From Phosphoribacter sp044220725 (GTDB lineage: Bacteria; Actinomycetota; Actinomycetes; Actinomycetales; Dermatophilaceae): a stretch of DNA of 64,000 bases. Within the stretch, counting starts at the first letter, position 1; each line of letters opens with the position of its first letter. Under the pieces are notes generated by a model. It was not told the origin of the DNA. It searched no databases and saw nothing but the letters and a program-made list of their open reading frames with translations. Positions 43,978 to 52,702 of this stretch are shown one piece after another. The translations under genes and the position numbers were made by a program. The stretch covers positions 1 through 64,000 of the forward strand of contig JBGAQN010000004.1 of assembly GCA_044220725.1 (NCBI GenBank), given 5' to 3'.

Positions 43978-45491
43978 GCAACGGCATACCGCCGATCTTG
44001 GGAGGAGAGCCGGACTGGCGACGACTGGATCCACGGATGCTTCTCGTGCACCCGGTCCAGGAGGCGGTCCGCTTCTTGCCCGCGCTGCTGGTCGTGTTCC
44101 TGTCCGGACGAACGAGTGGGCGCAGCGGCTGGTGGGACCTGGGCTTTCTCGCTGTCATCGTCGCGGTCGGTGTGTCGAGGTGGTTCACCACCCGATACCG
44201 GATCTGGGGCGGTCAGATCGAGCTGCGCCAGGGACTGATCAACCGTCGACTGCTGGCCACCCCGGCCGACCGCGTGCGGTCGGTCGATGTCAGCGCGCCG
44301 ATGTGGCATCGGCTGCTCGGGCTGGCCAGGGTCGAGATCGGCACCGCTGGCGGCGGGGTCGGAGCCGACCGCATCGTCCTGGATGCGTTGGCCGCCCCGA
44401 TCGCCGAGCACCTGCGCGGGGAGCTCCTGCACCGGTCCAGGAGCGCAGAGCTCGAGCCACAGATCGCCCAGGACGATGAGCCGGAGGCCGAGCAGGCCCT
44501 TGTCACGCTTGACCCGGCCTGGATGCGCTACGCCCCTCTCACCTCTAGCGGCCTGGTGTCGGCGGCGGCGATCTGGGGCTTCGGTGCCCAGTATCTGCGC
44601 GAGGTCACCGACCTGTCCGGCCGAGTCTTCGGCGCGATGGACATCGTCGCGACGGTCGGCATCGGGGTCGCCGTGGCCCTGGGAGTCGTGGCGGCGCTGC
44701 TGCTGGTCTCGGTGCTGGCCGTCACCGGTTACGCGTTGACCTACTGGGGCTTCCGGCTGACGCGGCATCCCAGCGGCACCCTGCACGCCCGCCGTGGGCT
44801 GCTGACCGTGCGCGCGACCAGCTTGGAGGAAAAGCGAATTCGCGGCGTAGAGCTTGACGAACCGCTCGGCTTGCGGATGGCCGGTGCCGGCCGCCTCCGA
44901 GCCGTGACCACTGGGCTCGGTCGGCCAGGATCGGGCCAAGGCAGTTCGGCCCTCACCCCGCCTGCGCCACGCGCGGTGGTCGAAGCCACGGCTGTCGCGA
45001 TCGTCGCGGACCTCGACGCCGTGTCGGGGCCGCTGCTGCGGCACGGCCCTGCGGCCCGGCGACGTCGCTTCAGCCGGGCGCTCGTGCCGTCGGCCCTGCT
45101 GTGCGGGGGCCTGCTGTGGCTCGACCACATCGTCACCCTGCCGACCGGGGTGGTCTTCGTCGGTTTCCTGCCCCTGCTCGCCGCGCCGGTCCTCGCCGCT
45201 GACCGGTATGCCGCCCTCGGCCACACCCTCACCGCACGGCACCTGGTGGTGCGCGCCGGGAGTCTCACCCGGCGCCGCGATGTGATCGAGCGTGACGGCG
45301 TGATCGGGGTAACGATCCGGGCGACGTACTTCCAGCGCCGGGCTGGGGTCGTGACGCTCACCGCGACGACCGCGGCCGGTCGGCAGGGCTACCCGGCGGT
45401 GGACCTGGCTGCTGGTCTGGGAGACGGTCTGGCGATCGCCTTGCTCGGTCCTTCGGTTGGTCAGTTCACCGAGCCCGCGGGGTCGACCTGA
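43974..45491 (+). CDS. Large PH-domain (YdbT-like) membrane protein
   Basis: A 505-residue protein with repeated membrane segments and bPH2-type domains: RYRIWGGQIELRQGLINRRLLATPADRVRSVDV in the first, ALTYWGFRLTRHPSGTLHARRGLLTVRATSLEEKRIRGVEL in the second and HTLTARHLVVRAGSLTRRRDVIERDGVIGV in the third. YdbT-like proteins are partners of YdbS. The start overlaps the YdbS-like gene. The end overlaps the convergent membrane-protein gene by 26 bases. Confidence 0.88.
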   Translation: MSNGIPPILGGEPDWRRLDPRMLLVHPVQEAVRFLPALLVVFLSGRTSGRSGWWDLGFLAVIVAVGVSRWFTTRYRIWGGQIELRQGLINRRLLATPADRVRSVDVSAPMWHRLLGLARVEIGTAGGGVGADRIVLDALAAPIAEHLRGELLHRSRSAELEPQIAQDDEPEAEQALVTLDPAWMRYAPLTSSGLVSAAAIWGFGAQYLREVTDLSGRVFGAMDIVATVGIGVAVALGVVAALLLVSVLAVTGYALTYWGFRLTRHPSGTLHARRGLLTVRATSLEEKRIRGVELDEPLGLRMAGAGRLRAVTTGLGRPGSGQGSSALTPPAPRAVVEATAVAIVADLDAVSGPLLRHGPAARRRRFSRALVPSALLCGGLLWLDHIVTLPTGVVFVGFLPLLAAPVLAADRYAALGHTLTARHLVVRAGSLTRRRDVIERDGVIGVTIRATYFQRRAGVVTLTATTAAGRQGYPAVDLAAGLGDGLAIALLGPSVGQFTEPAGST

Positions 45492-46659
45492 GCGCCACCA
45501 GCCGGACGGCGCAGGCCTGCCGGACCAGGTCGGCAGCCGAGTCGAACAACGATGTTCGCAACGTGGCGTCCGATGCCGAGGCAATCGCAAAGTAGAACGC
45601 GGAGAAGACCGCGAGGAACCCGCTGACCCGAATGTTCTCCCAGCACACGACATAGGTCCGGCGGCTGGTCGCCCACTGGACGAGCACGTCCGGCTCGGCA
45701 CCGCTCCAGGCCTTGACCAAGTCAGGGCTGACCGTGAGCACGCCGATCACGGCCAACACGAGGAACACTGCGCCGCCGACCATGGCGACTCCGACGAGTC
45801 TGGACAGCGTGGCCACCAGGCGCAGATGCGCCTCTTGACGGCGATCCAAGGGGCAGGAGGCTGGGAACGTCATCTCGGGTGCGGCCGCGGCGTCGAGCTC
45901 GCCGGTGGCGCGGTGGATGACCTCGGCGAGCTCGTCCCGACTGGTAAAGGACGCGAGAGTCGGTAGGTCGAGGCGGTGGTGGACGGCGAGAAACACCGCA
46001 CTGAGCCCCGCGAACAGCCCGGTCAGCCCCAGATAGGCCCAGGAGTCGAGCCGGCCCACCGACTGCCACAACTCGGCCGCAAAGTAGGAGAACGTGACGA
46101 ACGCCAAGAGCAGGGGCAGGGCCCTGGTGAGGGCGTCCCCTGACGCTCCCATGGCCCGAATCACCTCGCGGGAGAGGAAGACCGAGAGTGCCACGATGCC
46201 GTAGGACACGAGCAGGAGGACGACGGTGAGGATGACTGCCTGCGTCACGGCGAGTCCGGCGGCGGCATACCACCTCGTCTCGTTGGCGCTGAGGGCGAAC
46301 TCGTCGACCACCCAATCCTCGTGCGGCGCGACGAGCACGGCCAGCGGGGGGACGATGACGAAGACGGCGCGTTCGCCCCAGCCGATCCGATCCACTGACG
46401 AGAAGGGCGGGGAGCGGCGGGCGAGGTTGCCGCCCACCCAGGTGACCACCACGGCAACCGCAGCGATGACCAGAGCGATGCCGAGGTTGGCGCTTGCGCC
46501 GGGGACCGATGTCAGCATGACGAGGAGGAAGATCGTCACCAGGGCAGGCGCCGCCCGTTGCGAGGGGCTGCGATGTGCGCTCGTGCCTTCGGCGAGGCTG
46601 GCCAGCCCCCGGTGCAAGAACCAGCGACTGGCGGCATCGGAAGGGCGGGGCCGGATCAC
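45466..46659 (-). CDS. Multi-pass membrane protein of unknown function
   Basis: A ~397-residue protein with about eight hydrophobic helices, e.g. APALVTIFLLVMLTSVPGASA, LGIALVIAAVAVVVTWVGGNL, VFVIVPPLAVLVAP and AVILTVVLLLVSYGIVALSVF. A cytoplasmic segment (SFTSRDELAEVIHRATGELDA) precedes the last helices. I do not recognise a family with confidence. GTG 46659 is the likely start, as the reading frame farther upstream overlaps the divergent metG start. Confidence 0.78.
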   Translation of the reverse strand: MIRPRPSDAASRWFLHRGLASLAEGTSAHRSPSQRAAPALVTIFLLVMLTSVPGASANLGIALVIAAVAVVVTWVGGNLARRSPPFSSVDRIGWGERAVFVIVPPLAVLVAPHEDWVVDEFALSANETRWYAAAGLAVTQAVILTVVLLLVSYGIVALSVFLSREVIRAMGASGDALTRALPLLLAFVTFSYFAAELWQSVGRLDSWAYLGLTGLFAGLSAVFLAVHHRLDLPTLASFTSRDELAEVIHRATGELDAAAAPEMTFPASCPLDRRQEAHLRLVATLSRLVGVAMVGGAVFLVLAVIGVLTVSPDLVKAWSGAEPDVLVQWATSRRTYVVCWENIRVSGFLAVFSAFYFAIASASDATLRTSLFDSAADLVRQACAVRLVALRSTPRAR

Positions 46660-46756
46660 GCTCGGCAGCCTAGCTGGGCGGGCGGACTGCGGGGTCGGGC
46701 CCAACGTCCCCGCTGGCCCGACGGCACCCGCCAACCACACCCCTAGGATCGAGCCC

Positions 46757-48568
46757 ATGAGCAAGGTCTTGTCCGCCGTCGCCTGGCCGTATGCCAACGG
46801 CCCGCGCCATATCGGCCATGTCGCCGGTTTCGGCGTGCCCTCCGACGTGTTCAGCCGGTATATGCGGATGGCCGGGCACGACGTGCTCATGGTGTCGGGA
46901 ACTGACGAGCACGGGACGCCGATCCTCGTCCAGGCCGACAAGGAGGGCGTGACCCCGCGCGAGCTGGCCGACCGGTTCAACCGGGTCATCGCCGAAGACC
47001 TCGTCGGGTTGGGGCTGGCCTACGACCTGTTCACCCGGACGACGACGCCCAACCACTACGCGGTGAGCCAGGAGCTGTTCCGGGGCAACCACGCCAACGG
47101 CTACATGATCGAGCAGACCCAACTGGTCGCGATCAGCCCGTCAACGGGGCGGACGCTGCCCGACCGCTACATCGAGGGCACCTGCCCGCACTGTGGCTAC
47201 GGCGAGGCCCGCGGCGACCAGTGCGACAACTGCGGCAAGCAGCTCGACCCGGCTGATCTCATCAACCCGCGCAGCAAGATCGACGGGGAGGCGCCGCGGT
47301 TCGAGCAGACCAGCCACTTCTTCCTCGACTTGCCCGCCCTGGCGGCCACGCTCGGGGAGTGGCTGGACGGCCGCGAGGCGACGGGGCTGTGGCGCCCCAA
47401 TGTCATTCGGTTCTCCAAGAACATCCTCGACGAGGTCCGGCCGCGGCCGATGACCCGTGACATCGACTGGGGTATCCCGGTGCCGCTGCCCGGCTGGGAG
47501 GACAACCCGAGCAAGAAGCTCTATGTCTGGTTCGACGCCGTCATCGGCTATCTGTCGGCGTCGATCGAGTGGTCCCGGCGCACCGGCGATCCCGACGCGT
47601 GGCGCGCCTGGTGGAACGCCGATGTCGAGCCCGACGCCCTCTCCTATTACTTCCAGGGCAAAGACAACATCACCTTCCACGCCCAGATCTGGCCGGCCGA
47701 ACTGCTCGGGTATGCCGGTCGCGGCGACCGCGGAGGTGCGCCGGGGACGGCATACGGAGTGCTTAACCTGCCGACCGAGGTGGTGGCGAGCGAGTTCATG
47801 ACGATGGAGGGGCGGCAGTTCTCCACGAGCCGCGGCCACGTCATCTATGTGCGCGAGGTGCTGGAGCGCTATGGGCCCGACCCGCTGCGCTACTTCATCT
47901 GCGCGGCCGGGCCGGAGAACCAGGACAGCGACTTCACCTGGGCCGAGTTCGTCCAGCGCAACAACTCCGAGCTCGTCGCCGGCTGGGGCAACCTGGTCAA
48001 CCGCACCGCGTCGATGATCCATAAGCGGTTCGGGGAGATCCCGGCGGCTGGGCCGTTGGGGGCCATCGACGAGGAGCTGCTCACGGCGATCCGCGGTGGG
48101 TTCGAGACGGTCGGCGCGCACATCGAGCGGCAGCGGTTCAAAGCCGGCATCGGTGAGGTGATGCGGTTGGTAGGTTTGGCCAACGCCTACGTCTCGGCGA
48201 CCGAGCCCTTCAAGCTCAAGGGTGACGACGAGCGGGAGCGGCTCGGCACCGTGCTGCACGTCCTGGCCCAGGCGGTGAGCGACCTCAACACCCTCAGCGC
48301 ACCGTTCCTTCCGCACGGGGCCAACCGGATTCACCAGATCCTGGGCGGCACAGGGGAATTCGTGCCGATGCCCGAGCTGCGCGAGGTCGACGATCTGGAC
48401 GGCGGGCCGGGCTATCCGGTCATCATGGGCGACTATTCCGCGACCCCACGGTGGCAGTCGCGGCCGGTCGTCCCGGGCACGCCGATCGGGCCCCCGACGC
48501 CCGTCTTCACCAAGTTCGACCCCAGCGTGGTCGATGAGGAGATCGCCCGGATGCGCGGGGACGGCTGA
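46757..48568 (+). CDS. metG: Methionyl-tRNA synthetase
   Basis: A class I aminoacyl-tRNA synthetase of 603 residues charging initiator and elongator tRNA-Met. Signatures are AWPYANGPRHIGHVAG (HIGH), SGTDEHGTPI, the zinc finger CPHCGYGEARGDQCDNCG, YVWFDAVIGYLSASIEW, GKDNITFHAQIWPAEL and FSTSRGH in place of KMSKS, a variant I recall from other actinobacterial MetG. A TAGGAT -10 box (46744-46749) lies 7 bases before the ATG, so it is leaderless. It begins the metG-tatD-rpfB-rsmA-ispE locus. Confidence 0.96.
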   Translation: MSKVLSAVAWPYANGPRHIGHVAGFGVPSDVFSRYMRMAGHDVLMVSGTDEHGTPILVQADKEGVTPRELADRFNRVIAEDLVGLGLAYDLFTRTTTPNHYAVSQELFRGNHANGYMIEQTQLVAISPSTGRTLPDRYIEGTCPHCGYGEARGDQCDNCGKQLDPADLINPRSKIDGEAPRFEQTSHFFLDLPALAATLGEWLDGREATGLWRPNVIRFSKNILDEVRPRPMTRDIDWGIPVPLPGWEDNPSKKLYVWFDAVIGYLSASIEWSRRTGDPDAWRAWWNADVEPDALSYYFQGKDNITFHAQIWPAELLGYAGRGDRGGAPGTAYGVLNLPTEVVASEFMTMEGRQFSTSRGHVIYVREVLERYGPDPLRYFICAAGPENQDSDFTWAEFVQRNNSELVAGWGNLVNRTASMIHKRFGEIPAAGPLGAIDEELLTAIRGGFETVGAHIERQRFKAGIGEVMRLVGLANAYVSATEPFKLKGDDERERLGTVLHVLAQAVSDLNTLSAPFLPHGANRIHQILGGTGEFVPMPELREVDDLDGGPGYPVIMGDYSATPRWQSRPVVPGTPIGPPTPVFTKFDPSVVDEEIARMRGDG

Positions 48569-48572
48569 GCCG

Positions 48573-49445
48573 GTGGGCGCCAAGGGTGGGGGGCAGAGCG
48601 GCGGACAGAGCGGGGGGCGCGGCATACCTCCTGCTCCCGACCCACTGCCCGTCGACGTCGTCGACAACCATCTCCACCTGGACATCGCGCGCCACGGCGA
48701 GGAGCGCGCCGACGTGGGAGAGACGATCGCGGCGGCGGCCGCTGTCGGCGTGCCACGGATGGTCCAGATCGGGTGCGACCTCCCCGGCGCGCGGCTGACC
48801 GTCGAAATGATCGACGAGTATGCCGCCCTCCTCGGCGGAGTTGCCCTGCACCCCAACGAGATTGCCCGGTTCCCGTCGGAGTCGGCGCTCGCGGACGGGC
48901 TGGCGGAGATCGAGGAGCTGGCCGGGCACCCGCGGGTGCGGGTCGTCGGGGAGACGGGGCTGGACTACTTCCGGACCGGGCCGGAGGCGCAACCGGCGCA
49001 GCAGGATGCGTTCCGCTGGCACATCGACCTGGCCAAGCGCCTCGGCAAGACCTTGCAGATCCATGACCGCGACGCGCACGACGACGTCCTGCGGATCCTC
49101 GACGAGGAGGGGGCGCCCGAGCGGACCGTCTTGCACTGCTTCTCCGGCGACGTGGCGATGGCCCAGCGGGCCGTCGAGCGGGGCTACCATCTGTCGTTCG
49201 CCGGGACGGTGACCTTCAGCAGTGCCAAGGGCCTGAGGGATGCCTTGGCGATCGTGCCGCTGGAGCAAGTGCTCGTCGAGACCGACGCGCCCTACCTCAC
49301 CCCGCACCCGTGGCGGGGGGCTGCGAATGCGCCCTACCTCGTCCCCGTCACGGTCCGGGCCATGGCGCACGTCCTGGGGGTCGCCGTGCCCACGCTCTGC
49401 CAGGCGATCGCGGCGAACTCCGAACGCCTCTACGGCCCGTGGTGA
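48573..49445 (+). CDS. tatD: TatD-family metal-dependent deoxyribonuclease
   Basis: A TIM-barrel metal hydrolase of ~290 residues with VDNHLHLD (HxH), VGETGLDYF (Glu), QIHDRDAHDDVL (His), VLHCFSGD (His) and LVETDAPYLTPHPWRG (Asp). TatD acts as a 3'-5' DNase or a D-amino-acyl-tRNA deacylase in different organisms. A Gly/Ser-rich 18-residue lead precedes the barrel. GTG 48573 is 4 bases past the metG stop. The gene normally lies between metG and rpfB. Confidence 0.94.
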   Translation: MGAKGGGQSGGQSGGRGIPPAPDPLPVDVVDNHLHLDIARHGEERADVGETIAAAAAVGVPRMVQIGCDLPGARLTVEMIDEYAALLGGVALHPNEIARFPSESALADGLAEIEELAGHPRVRVVGETGLDYFRTGPEAQPAQQDAFRWHIDLAKRLGKTLQIHDRDAHDDVLRILDEEGAPERTVLHCFSGDVAMAQRAVERGYHLSFAGTVTFSSAKGLRDALAIVPLEQVLVETDAPYLTPHPWRGAANAPYLVPVTVRAMAHVLGVAVPTLCQAIAANSERLYGPW

Positions 49446-49505
49446 GACGCTGCCCCTCTTGTGCTGTGACGGGTGAGGCGAGTGAGGTGCATGAGATAAA
49501 CGGGA

Positions 49506-49521
49506 TGTGACCTGCGTCACG
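49506..49521. promoter_or_regulatory. CRP-like binding site upstream of rpfB
   Basis: TGTGA, six bases, TCACG: one base from the full TGTGA-N6-TCACA consensus used by actinobacterial CRP (Cmr/GlxR-type) proteins. It lies 145 bases before the rpfB GTG. In mycobacteria the related rpfA gene is under CRP control, so cAMP regulation of this resuscitation factor is plausible. Confidence 0.6.
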
Positions 49522-49666
49522 GAACCAACGGCGGGCCGTTATCAAAAGTTGACCTTCGGCGGGTTCGTCGGGCACCGTTAACCCGATCGCCGGGAGGCAC
49601 CACCCCTTCTCCGGCGCCGTATCCGGCCCCGACGACGGGGCGCAGGAGCGGAGAAACCGGCTCACC

Positions 49667-50851
49667 GTGGCCATCTTCTCCCACCACGGCGTCACCGTGC
49701 CCGCCCGGGACGAACGACCTTGGAGCACTGTGATCACCAGCCTCATCGGCCGCGCCGCAACCGTCGGCGCCGTCGCAGCCCTCGCCCTCACCGGTTACGG
49801 TGCCGCCCGCCTCGACAAGGTCATCGACCTGTCCGTCGACGGGCAAGTGACCTCGATGCACGTCTTCGGGTCCACCGTTGCCGACGCCCTCGCCAAGACG
49901 GGTCTGACCATCGGGGCACACGACCTCGTCGCGCCAGCGCCCGACCAGGCCATCGAGGACGGGACGGCCATCATCGTCCGTTACGGTCGTCAGCTCACGG
50001 TCACCGTGGACGGCGTGACGAGCGACTATTGGACGACCGCGACAACCGTGGACCAGGCGATGAACGAGCTAGGCATCCGCGCCCTCAGCGGGGCGACGCT
50101 GTCGGTGTCCCGCTCGGCCGGCGTGGGGCGTGAGGGCTTGCGGTTGGTCGTGACCAACCCCCGGCAGGTGACCCTCAAGGTCGACGGAGCGGAGCGTGCC
50201 GAGAGCACCTCGGCGGCCTCCGTGGCGGAGCTGCTCTCGGCTCTGGGCGTCAGCCTCGGCCAGCACGACCGAGTCTCGCCGGCCAAGGAGACCGCGATCA
50301 CCGAGGGGTTGGCCATCGCCGTGGCGCGCGTTGAGCTGCGCACGACGACCGCCACCGAAAAGCTCGCCTTCAAGACGGTGAAGAAGGACGACGCCACGAT
50401 GACCAAGGGTCAAACCAAGGTCACGACGCAGGGCAGCAACGGGGAGCAGGTCGTCACCTACACCGAGACGTGGGTCGATGGCACGCTGGAAGACCGAGCC
50501 GCAACCGGCACGACGGTGACCAAACCAGCGACCGACAAAGTCGTCCTGGTCGGCACCAAGGCCGCTCCCGTGATCAGCGCCGGCAACACCTCCGGCGCCG
50601 GTCTCAACCTGGCCAACGCCGCCATGTGGGACCGGATCGCCAAGTGCGAGTCCGGCGGCCGGTGGAACATCAACACCGGCAATGGCTACTACGGCGGGCT
50701 CCAATTCAACTACGCCACCTGGCTGTCCGTCGGCGGGGCGGATTTCGCCTCGCGCGCCGACCTGGCCAGCCGCGAGGAGCAGATCACCGTCGCCAACCGG
50801 CTCTATGCCCAGCGCGGCCTGCAGCCGTGGGGTTGCCGTTGGGCGGCGTGA
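49667..50851 (+). CDS. rpfB: Resuscitation-promoting factor RpfB
   Basis: A secreted/membrane-anchored lytic transglycosylase that restarts growth of dormant cells. The 394-residue protein has an N-terminal anchor (AATVGAVAALALTGYG), three DUF348 (ubiquitin-like) repeats (residues ~45-215, e.g. VDGQVTSMHVFGSTVADALAKTGL), a G5 domain (VELRTTTATEKLAF, YTETWVDGTLEDR) and the Rpf catalytic domain WDRIAKCESGGRWNINTGNGYYGGLQF, whose Glu is the general acid. This is the same domain order as mycobacterial RpfB. The gene has no octamer copies. Confidence 0.95.
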   Translation: MAIFSHHGVTVPARDERPWSTVITSLIGRAATVGAVAALALTGYGAARLDKVIDLSVDGQVTSMHVFGSTVADALAKTGLTIGAHDLVAPAPDQAIEDGTAIIVRYGRQLTVTVDGVTSDYWTTATTVDQAMNELGIRALSGATLSVSRSAGVGREGLRLVVTNPRQVTLKVDGAERAESTSAASVAELLSALGVSLGQHDRVSPAKETAITEGLAIAVARVELRTTTATEKLAFKTVKKDDATMTKGQTKVTTQGSNGEQVVTYTETWVDGTLEDRAATGTTVTKPATDKVVLVGTKAAPVISAGNTSGAGLNLANAAMWDRIAKCESGGRWNINTGNGYYGGLQFNYATWLSVGGADFASRADLASREEQITVANRLYAQRGLQPWGCRWAA

Positions 50852-50870
50852 CCAGCCGCGTGATGTCAGC

Positions 50871-51737
50871 GTGACCGCCGGGGCGGCGCTGCTGGGCGCC
50901 GCTCAGATTCGCCAACTGGCCAGCCAGATCGGGGTGCGTCCCACCAAGTCGCGGGGCCAGAACTTCGTCGTCGATGCCAACACGGTGCGCCGCATTGTCC
51001 GGCTTGCCGAGGTTGGCCCAGCAGATTGCGTCGTCGAGGTGGGTCCAGGCCTGGGCTCGCTCACCCTCGCCCTGCTCGACACGGGGGCGCGGGTGAGCGC
51101 CGTCGAGGTGGACCCCGTGTTGGCGGCTGCGCTGCCCGCGACGGTGGCCGAGTATGCGCCGGCGTGCGCGGCATACCTCACCGTCGTGGCCGCGGACGCG
51201 CTGCACGTGCGGGCGCTCCCGGACCCGCAGCCGACTGCGCTCGTGGCGAACCTGCCCTACAACATCTCGGTGCCGGTCGTGTTGTCCTTCCTCGAACGGT
51301 TCCCGACGATCGAGCGCGTGCTCGTCATGGTCCAGTTGGAGGTCGCCGAGCGCCTCGCCGCAGCGCCGGGGAGCAAGGCTTACGGGGTGCCGAGCGTCAA
51401 AGCGGCCTGGTATGCCGCCACCCGGCTGGCCGGGACGGTGCCCCGCAGCGTGTTCTGGCCGGTGCCCAACGTCGACTCCGGACTCGTCGAGTTGCGTCGG
51501 CGTCAGCCGCCGGTGACAACGGCGCGGCGCGAAGCGGTGTTCGCCGTCGTTGACGCGGCCTTTGCCCAACGACGCAAGACCTTGCGCGCGGCCCTTTCCA
51601 GTTGGGCCGGTGGCGCACCTGCCGCGGAGCGAGTGCTTCGGGCAGCGGGTGTCGACCCGCAAGCCCGCGGTGAAGCTCTGGACGTGGCCGCCTTCGCCGC
51701 GATCGCCGCCGCTCATGCGCACGCGGCCAACCCCTAG
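50871..51737 (+). CDS. rsmA: 16S rRNA dimethyladenosine transferase (KsgA)
   Basis: Dimethylates A1518/A1519 of 16S rRNA in late 30S assembly. The ~288-residue Rossmann methyltransferase has TKSRGQNFVVDANTVRRIVRLA, VVEVGPGLGSLTLALLDTG (SAM loop), VSAVEVDPVLAAAL and LVANLPYNISVPVVLSFLE (NLPY catalytic motif). GTG 50871 lies 20 bases after rpfB. Order rpfB-rsmA-ispE is conserved in actinobacteria. Confidence 0.96.
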   Translation: MTAGAALLGAAQIRQLASQIGVRPTKSRGQNFVVDANTVRRIVRLAEVGPADCVVEVGPGLGSLTLALLDTGARVSAVEVDPVLAAALPATVAEYAPACAAYLTVVAADALHVRALPDPQPTALVANLPYNISVPVVLSFLERFPTIERVLVMVQLEVAERLAAAPGSKAYGVPSVKAAWYAATRLAGTVPRSVFWPVPNVDSGLVELRRRQPPVTTARREAVFAVVDAAFAQRRKTLRAALSSWAGGAPAAERVLRAAGVDPQARGEALDVAAFAAIAAAHAHAANP

Positions 51738-51746
51738 GGTGGTGCC

Positions 51747-52685
51747 GTGAGCGCTGCCGGCACCCCGACCCGTCCGGTGACGGTGCGTGTGCCGGCCAAG
51801 GTCAACTGTGAGCTGAAGGTCGGCCCGCTGCGAACCGACGGTTACCACGAGGTGTCGACCGTGTTCATGGCCGTTGGCCTCTACGACGAGGTCACCGTCG
51901 CCCGCGCAGACCGGTGGTCGGTGACGACGACCGGGCCGTATGCCGCTGCGGTCCCCCCATCCGAAGACAATCTGGCCCTCAAAGCTGCCCGACACCTGGC
52001 CAGGCACGGTCGAGTGCCACGGCCGGCGGTGGCGATCCGGGTGGACAAGGCCATCCCCGTCGCTGGAGGAATGGCCGGTGGCTCTGCCGACGCCGCGGCG
52101 GCCCTCGTGGCCTGCGATCATCTCTGGGGTCTGCGCCTGGACCGGGAGGAACTGCTCGAGGTGGCGGCCGAGGTCGGCAGCGACGTCCCGTTCTGCCTCG
52201 CCGGGGGCATTGCGATCGGCTCGGGCCGCGGCGAGCGCCTGGCCCCCGTGCTGGCCCGCGGCACGTTTCACTGGGTCTTCGCGCTGAGCGCGCAGGGCCT
52301 GTCCACCCCCACGGTGTTTCGCGAGTTCGACCGGCAGTCCGACGGACTGAAGATCCCGGCGCCCGAACCGTCCCCGGCGATGATGACCGCACTGCGCTCG
52401 GGAGACCCCGAGGCGCTCGCCGACGCGCTGGTCAACGACCTGCAGGAGTCGGCCTTCAGCCTCCGCCCCGAGCTGCGCTCGGTGCTGGACGCCGGGTTGG
52501 AGTTCGGTGCCCTCGGCGGGCTCGTCAGCGGCAGCGGCCCGACGGTCGCCTTCCTCACCGGTTCGGCCGAACATGCCATCGATCTGTGTGTCGCGCTCAC
52601 CGCATCCGGGGTCGTCGACCAGGTCAGTCGGGCGAAGGGGCCGGTGCACGGCGCCCACGTCATCGCCGGCCCGACCCGAGACTGA
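51747..52685 (+). CDS. ispE: 4-diphosphocytidyl-2-C-methyl-D-erythritol kinase
   Basis: GHMP kinase of the MEP isoprenoid pathway. The 312-residue protein shows VRVPAKVNCELKVGPLRTDGYHEV, VDKAIPVAGGMAGGSADAAAAL (phosphate loop), GSDVPFCLAGG and VSGSGPTVAFL. A TAGGGT box (51735-51740) lies 6 bases before GTG 51747 and could be an internal leaderless promoter; it also contains the rsmA stop. Confidence 0.95.
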   Translation: MSAAGTPTRPVTVRVPAKVNCELKVGPLRTDGYHEVSTVFMAVGLYDEVTVARADRWSVTTTGPYAAAVPPSEDNLALKAARHLARHGRVPRPAVAIRVDKAIPVAGGMAGGSADAAAALVACDHLWGLRLDREELLEVAAEVGSDVPFCLAGGIAIGSGRGERLAPVLARGTFHWVFALSAQGLSTPTVFREFDRQSDGLKIPAPEPSPAMMTALRSGDPEALADALVNDLQESAFSLRPELRSVLDAGLEFGALGGLVSGSGPTVAFLTGSAEHAIDLCVALTASGVVDQVSRAKGPVHGAHVIAGPTRD

Positions 52686-52702
52686 CCGGCCAGCACACTG
52701 GC

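Noticed and set aside
46226..46756. N-terminal extension of MetG
   Set aside because: The upstream residues are antisense to the membrane-protein gene. The ATG at 46757 begins the usual MetG sequence behind a -10 box.
49446..49666. A second c-di-AMP riboswitch in front of rpfB
   Set aside because: There is a weak resemblance to GGAGCGG and ATCC blocks only. The CCGAACCCGACAGC and GGGGTGAA elements are absent.
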